Positions 61,568 to 64,000 of a stretch of DNA of 64,000 nt are shown piece by piece. The stretch is taken from the NCBI RefSeq assembly GCF_017893945.1, contig NZ_CP054257.1, forward strand, positions 1,674,001 to 1,738,000, read 5' to 3'. Position 1 is the stretch's first letter. Each line of letters begins with the position of its first letter. Under the pieces are notes generated by a model. That model saw only the letters and a program-made list of their open reading frames with translations. It was not told the DNA's origin and did not search any database. Source of the stretch: Treponema parvum (lineage in GTDB: Bacteria > Spirochaetota > Spirochaetia > Treponematales > Treponemataceae). The translations under genes and the position numbers were made by a program.

Positions 61568-64000
61568 TCACTTATTTATGATGTTAAACGACAGAACAAA
61601 GCGCCAGATGTCGTCCCAATAAAAACCTCTTTCATCGTTATGCCTGAATTTGCTAGCAAACAACAGGCGCAGCGGAAATTGCTGAATTGAAAAGCGAAGT
61701 CCCGGCCCGGTGCTGAAATAAAAATCGTTTATGTTAAGATCGTTAAACAGCTCATAGGGGCTTTCTTTTACGACGGCCGCATCGAGAAAGCCGTCGACAG
61801 CCAAAACTCCGCGAACTACGGGCATGCGCAATTCAAGGTAGCTTGTCCACAAAGCGCGTCCCCGAAGGGAATTATAAATATTCGTCCATCCGCGTCCCGT
61901 AAACATACCGTCTATGTAAAGCTGGCTCGTGCGGCTTACAAAAGAATTATACGCGGGCACCTGCATTGTGAGTCCGGAATATCCCGCCAAAACCATTTTC
62001 CAGCTCCATGTTTCGGTAACCGGCAGATTCCACAGGGTAAAATAAAATTCGCCTTTAGTAGCGCTCTGTAAGTAAAATTCCGTTTCAAACGGAGTCAATC
62101 CGTACCATGAAAATCTTTGGCTAAAAAACCATCCCTTGGAAGGATCCCAGTTTATGTCGCGGTCGTCCAATGAAAAAGCCGCCCAGACTGCGTTTTTCAG
62201 TCCCCATTCGTTGGCGTAATTGCTTATCGCGCTGTCAAGCGGTCTGTATAAGTCTTCGTCATAGACATTGTTTATCAATCGGTTGGTAAGTCCTCCCGAC
62301 AAAGCTATGATAGCCCAGTCCGGCGTCCACCTGCGGCCAAACCCAGTGTTCAAAGAGATATTCCATTGCTCATAGCTTAAATAGTAATCGTTGGTGTTTA
62401 CCGTTCCGTCGGCCATGACGACGCTTCTGAGCGCATTGAGACTCGCGTGTGAAAACGTCAGAGCTTCGGAAAATGAAATCGGTTTTCCAAAAAGCCAGTT
62501 TTCGTCAAAACCTACGGTAACGGACTGCTCGTCGGTAGCGAGCGTAGTGCTGGCGGAAATAGACTTACCGGTTCCGCGTATATTGGAATCCTGCCATTTT
62601 AAAAACAGAGCGAACGGAAGATCGTCGGGATCGGTGACGCCTGAAAACGTAAGGCCGAATTCAATGCTTGTGGTGGACTGCTCTTCTACCGAGACGACCA
62701 AATTGACAAGATTTTCTTCGGATCCGGGGGTAACGTCGGGCACTACTCCCGAAAAATACTGAAGATTATACAGATTGCGCAATCCCGTCGTCACTTTTGC
62801 TTTTGAAAAAACGTCCCCGGACTCTATGGGAATTTCACGCAGGATTATCTCTTCTTTGGTTTTAGTATTTCCGCGCACGATGATGTTTTCAACATGACTC
62901 CTAGCATTTTCTTCGATATTAAGCACTACCGAAACTACGCGGGCGTCCGCATCTTGGGTGATTGCCGGATCAAATTTATTAGACGTGTAGCCGTTTTCGT
63001 AATACAGATCGGCAACGGCCATAACGCTTTCCTGAAATTTTGTCTGATTGAAAATATCTCCTTTTTTAAGTTTTACAAGACTTTCAATCTGTTCTAAGGG
63101 AAAAATAGTATTGCCGACAAACGATATTCCGCCGAACGTGTACTGAGCGCCTTCCTGAATGACAAAGGTCAACGTGAGTTCATCGCATTTTTTTTCTTCG
63201 TTTTTCGTTATTTCGCGTATTACGTCGATTACGCTTGCGTTTATGTAGCCCGAATCCTTGTAATATTTAACTATTTCCTGCTTGTCGGTTTCAAGCTGAG
63301 ATTCTTCAAAAGCGCCCTTTCTGAACAAGCCTTTTTTTTTCATTTTAAGACGGCTAGTAAGCGTTTTTGACGAAATTATCCTGTTGCCGGAAAATTTTAT
63401 ATCAGTAACTACGGTGTTGTACCCTTCTTCGATATAAAAAGTTACGACAATTCCGCCGTCGGTTTCCGTCGTCTTGGAAGTCACTTTTATATCGAGGTAA
63501 CCTTTTTCCAAATACTTATTGCGTATGGCGCGTTCGTCCACAAGAACCTTGCTCAAGACGAAAATATCGTCGGTTTTAAGAGCGATAGCATCCCGCAATT
63601 CTCCGTTCCGGATCTTATTGTTGCCTGAAAAAACTATACGCGAAACCACAGGCTTTTCTTCTACGGTAAAAACAAGCCTTACGCCGTCTTCTTTTTTTGG
63701 ATCGCGATGCGCGGTAGGAGAAATATCGTCGAAAAAATCGACAGCATATAATCTGTCCAACAGGTTTCCGAAAAGTTCGTCGTTAAAAGGTTTATTTATA
63801 AAACTTGAAATGATTCCGTCAAGTTCTACCTTTCTTACATTTTTAAGTCCTTCGAAAGTGATCGAAGTTATGTTTTTACCCAAATACCAATTGTCGGGAT
63901 CCGGCTGTTCGCCTGAATTTTCCTGCGCCCAAACGCTTAAACACGAACACAAAACGGCGGCAAAAAATATATAGAGCAGCGGACGGCGCATCGAACGCAT
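61568..64000 (-). CDS. bamA: Outer-membrane protein assembly factor BamA
   Basis: Omp85-family insertase of 810 codons from the ATG at the window edge. The signal peptide reads MRRPLLYIFFAAVLCSC then WAQE. Five POTRA domains follow (about 40-400), with beta-strand motifs such as ITFEGLKNVRKVELDGII, IVFSGNNKIRNGELRDAI and IKFSGNRIISSKTL. The 16-strand barrel begins near 430 with TSIEFGLTFSG and ends in a typical outer-membrane C-terminal strand. The L6-type motif appears as MFTGRGWTN rather than the canonical VRGF/Y. ATG codons at residues 1 and 4 are both candidates and sequence upstream is not visible. The downstream terminator separates it from skp. Confidence 0.93.
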   Translation of the reverse strand: MRSMRRPLLYIFFAAVLCSCLSVWAQENSGEQPDPDNWYLGKNITSITFEGLKNVRKVELDGIISSFINKPFNDELFGNLLDRLYAVDFFDDISPTAHRDPKKEDGVRLVFTVEEKPVVSRIVFSGNNKIRNGELRDAIALKTDDIFVLSKVLVDERAIRNKYLEKGYLDIKVTSKTTETDGGIVVTFYIEEGYNTVVTDIKFSGNRIISSKTLTSRLKMKKKGLFRKGAFEESQLETDKQEIVKYYKDSGYINASVIDVIREITKNEEKKCDELTLTFVIQEGAQYTFGGISFVGNTIFPLEQIESLVKLKKGDIFNQTKFQESVMAVADLYYENGYTSNKFDPAITQDADARVVSVVLNIEENARSHVENIIVRGNTKTKEEIILREIPIESGDVFSKAKVTTGLRNLYNLQYFSGVVPDVTPGSEENLVNLVVSVEEQSTTSIEFGLTFSGVTDPDDLPFALFLKWQDSNIRGTGKSISASTTLATDEQSVTVGFDENWLFGKPISFSEALTFSHASLNALRSVVMADGTVNTNDYYLSYEQWNISLNTGFGRRWTPDWAIIALSGGLTNRLINNVYDEDLYRPLDSAISNYANEWGLKNAVWAAFSLDDRDINWDPSKGWFFSQRFSWYGLTPFETEFYLQSATKGEFYFTLWNLPVTETWSWKMVLAGYSGLTMQVPAYNSFVSRTSQLYIDGMFTGRGWTNIYNSLRGRALWTSYLELRMPVVRGVLAVDGFLDAAVVKESPYELFNDLNINDFYFSTGPGLRFSIQQFPLRLLFASKFRHNDERGFYWDDIWRFVLSFNIINK

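Overview
This window is a chromosome segment of a spirochaete, most likely a Treponema species other than T. pallidum or T. denticola. The evidence is periplasmic-flagella genes (two FlaA-type sheath proteins and a flgB-flgC-fliE ... fliF-fliG-fliH-fliI-fliJ operon), a reduced division cluster (mraZ-rsmH-ftsL-murF-ftsW-ftsQ-ftsA-ftsZ without ftsI, mraY or murC/D/G), a PnrA-type purine nucleoside ABC system, and a bamA-skp-mutS block. As I recall them, all of these orders match treponemes. Almost every gene is chromosomal housekeeping; there is no phage, insertion sequence, CRISPR array or rRNA.

Layout. 1-5.2 kb (minus strand): start of an LptD/OstA-like gene cut by the window edge, uvrA, a zinc/manganese-type ABC binding protein and its Fur-family regulator, with two palindromic operators just downstream of the binding-protein promoter. 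5.4-8.1 kb (plus): tRNA-Val(CAC), a 3-hydroxyisobutyrate-dehydrogenase-family gene and a TGS-fused uridine-kinase-like gene. 37.5 kb down to 8.2 kb (minus): one long co-directional cluster, division -> xerD -> TPR lipoprotein -> dprA -> topA -> xerC -> hslVU -> flgB-flgC-fliE -> [island] -> fliF-fliG-fliH-fliI-fliJ.

The island, about 13.9-19.9 kb, separates fliE from fliF. Its genes use different codons (GAG/AAG rather than GAA/AAA). All but one run against the flagellar operon. They are a LysR regulator and, divergently, a CYTH-like protein, a Ppx/GppA-like phosphatase and a tripartite tricarboxylate transporter (tctC-tctB-tctA), closed by a strong bidirectional terminator. fliF appears to have its own promoter on the far side. 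The pairing of a triphosphate-type CYTH protein and a Ppx-type phosphatase with a TctABC transporter is the best candidate in the window for an undescribed functional unit.

37.6-40 kb: an uncharacterised plus-strand gene with a sigma-28-like promoter overlapping the mraZ promoter back to back, then two FlaA genes with their own sigma-28-like promoter. 40.3-44.6 kb (plus): two different phosphohexomutases and a DnaQ-family exonuclease. 44.7-64 kb (minus): LysM protein with a degenerate M23 domain, HD-domain protein, nucleoside ABC transporter, a spirochaete protein of unknown function, recN, nadK, a DegT-like protein with His in place of the catalytic Lys, cheW, a ComF-like gene, mutS, skp and bamA (starting at the right edge).

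Regulatory signals read directly include MraZ boxes, palindromic operators, several sigma-70-type and two sigma-28-like promoters, attenuator-like hairpins after both transporter binding-protein genes, and three genes whose promoter spacing predicts leaderless mRNAs.
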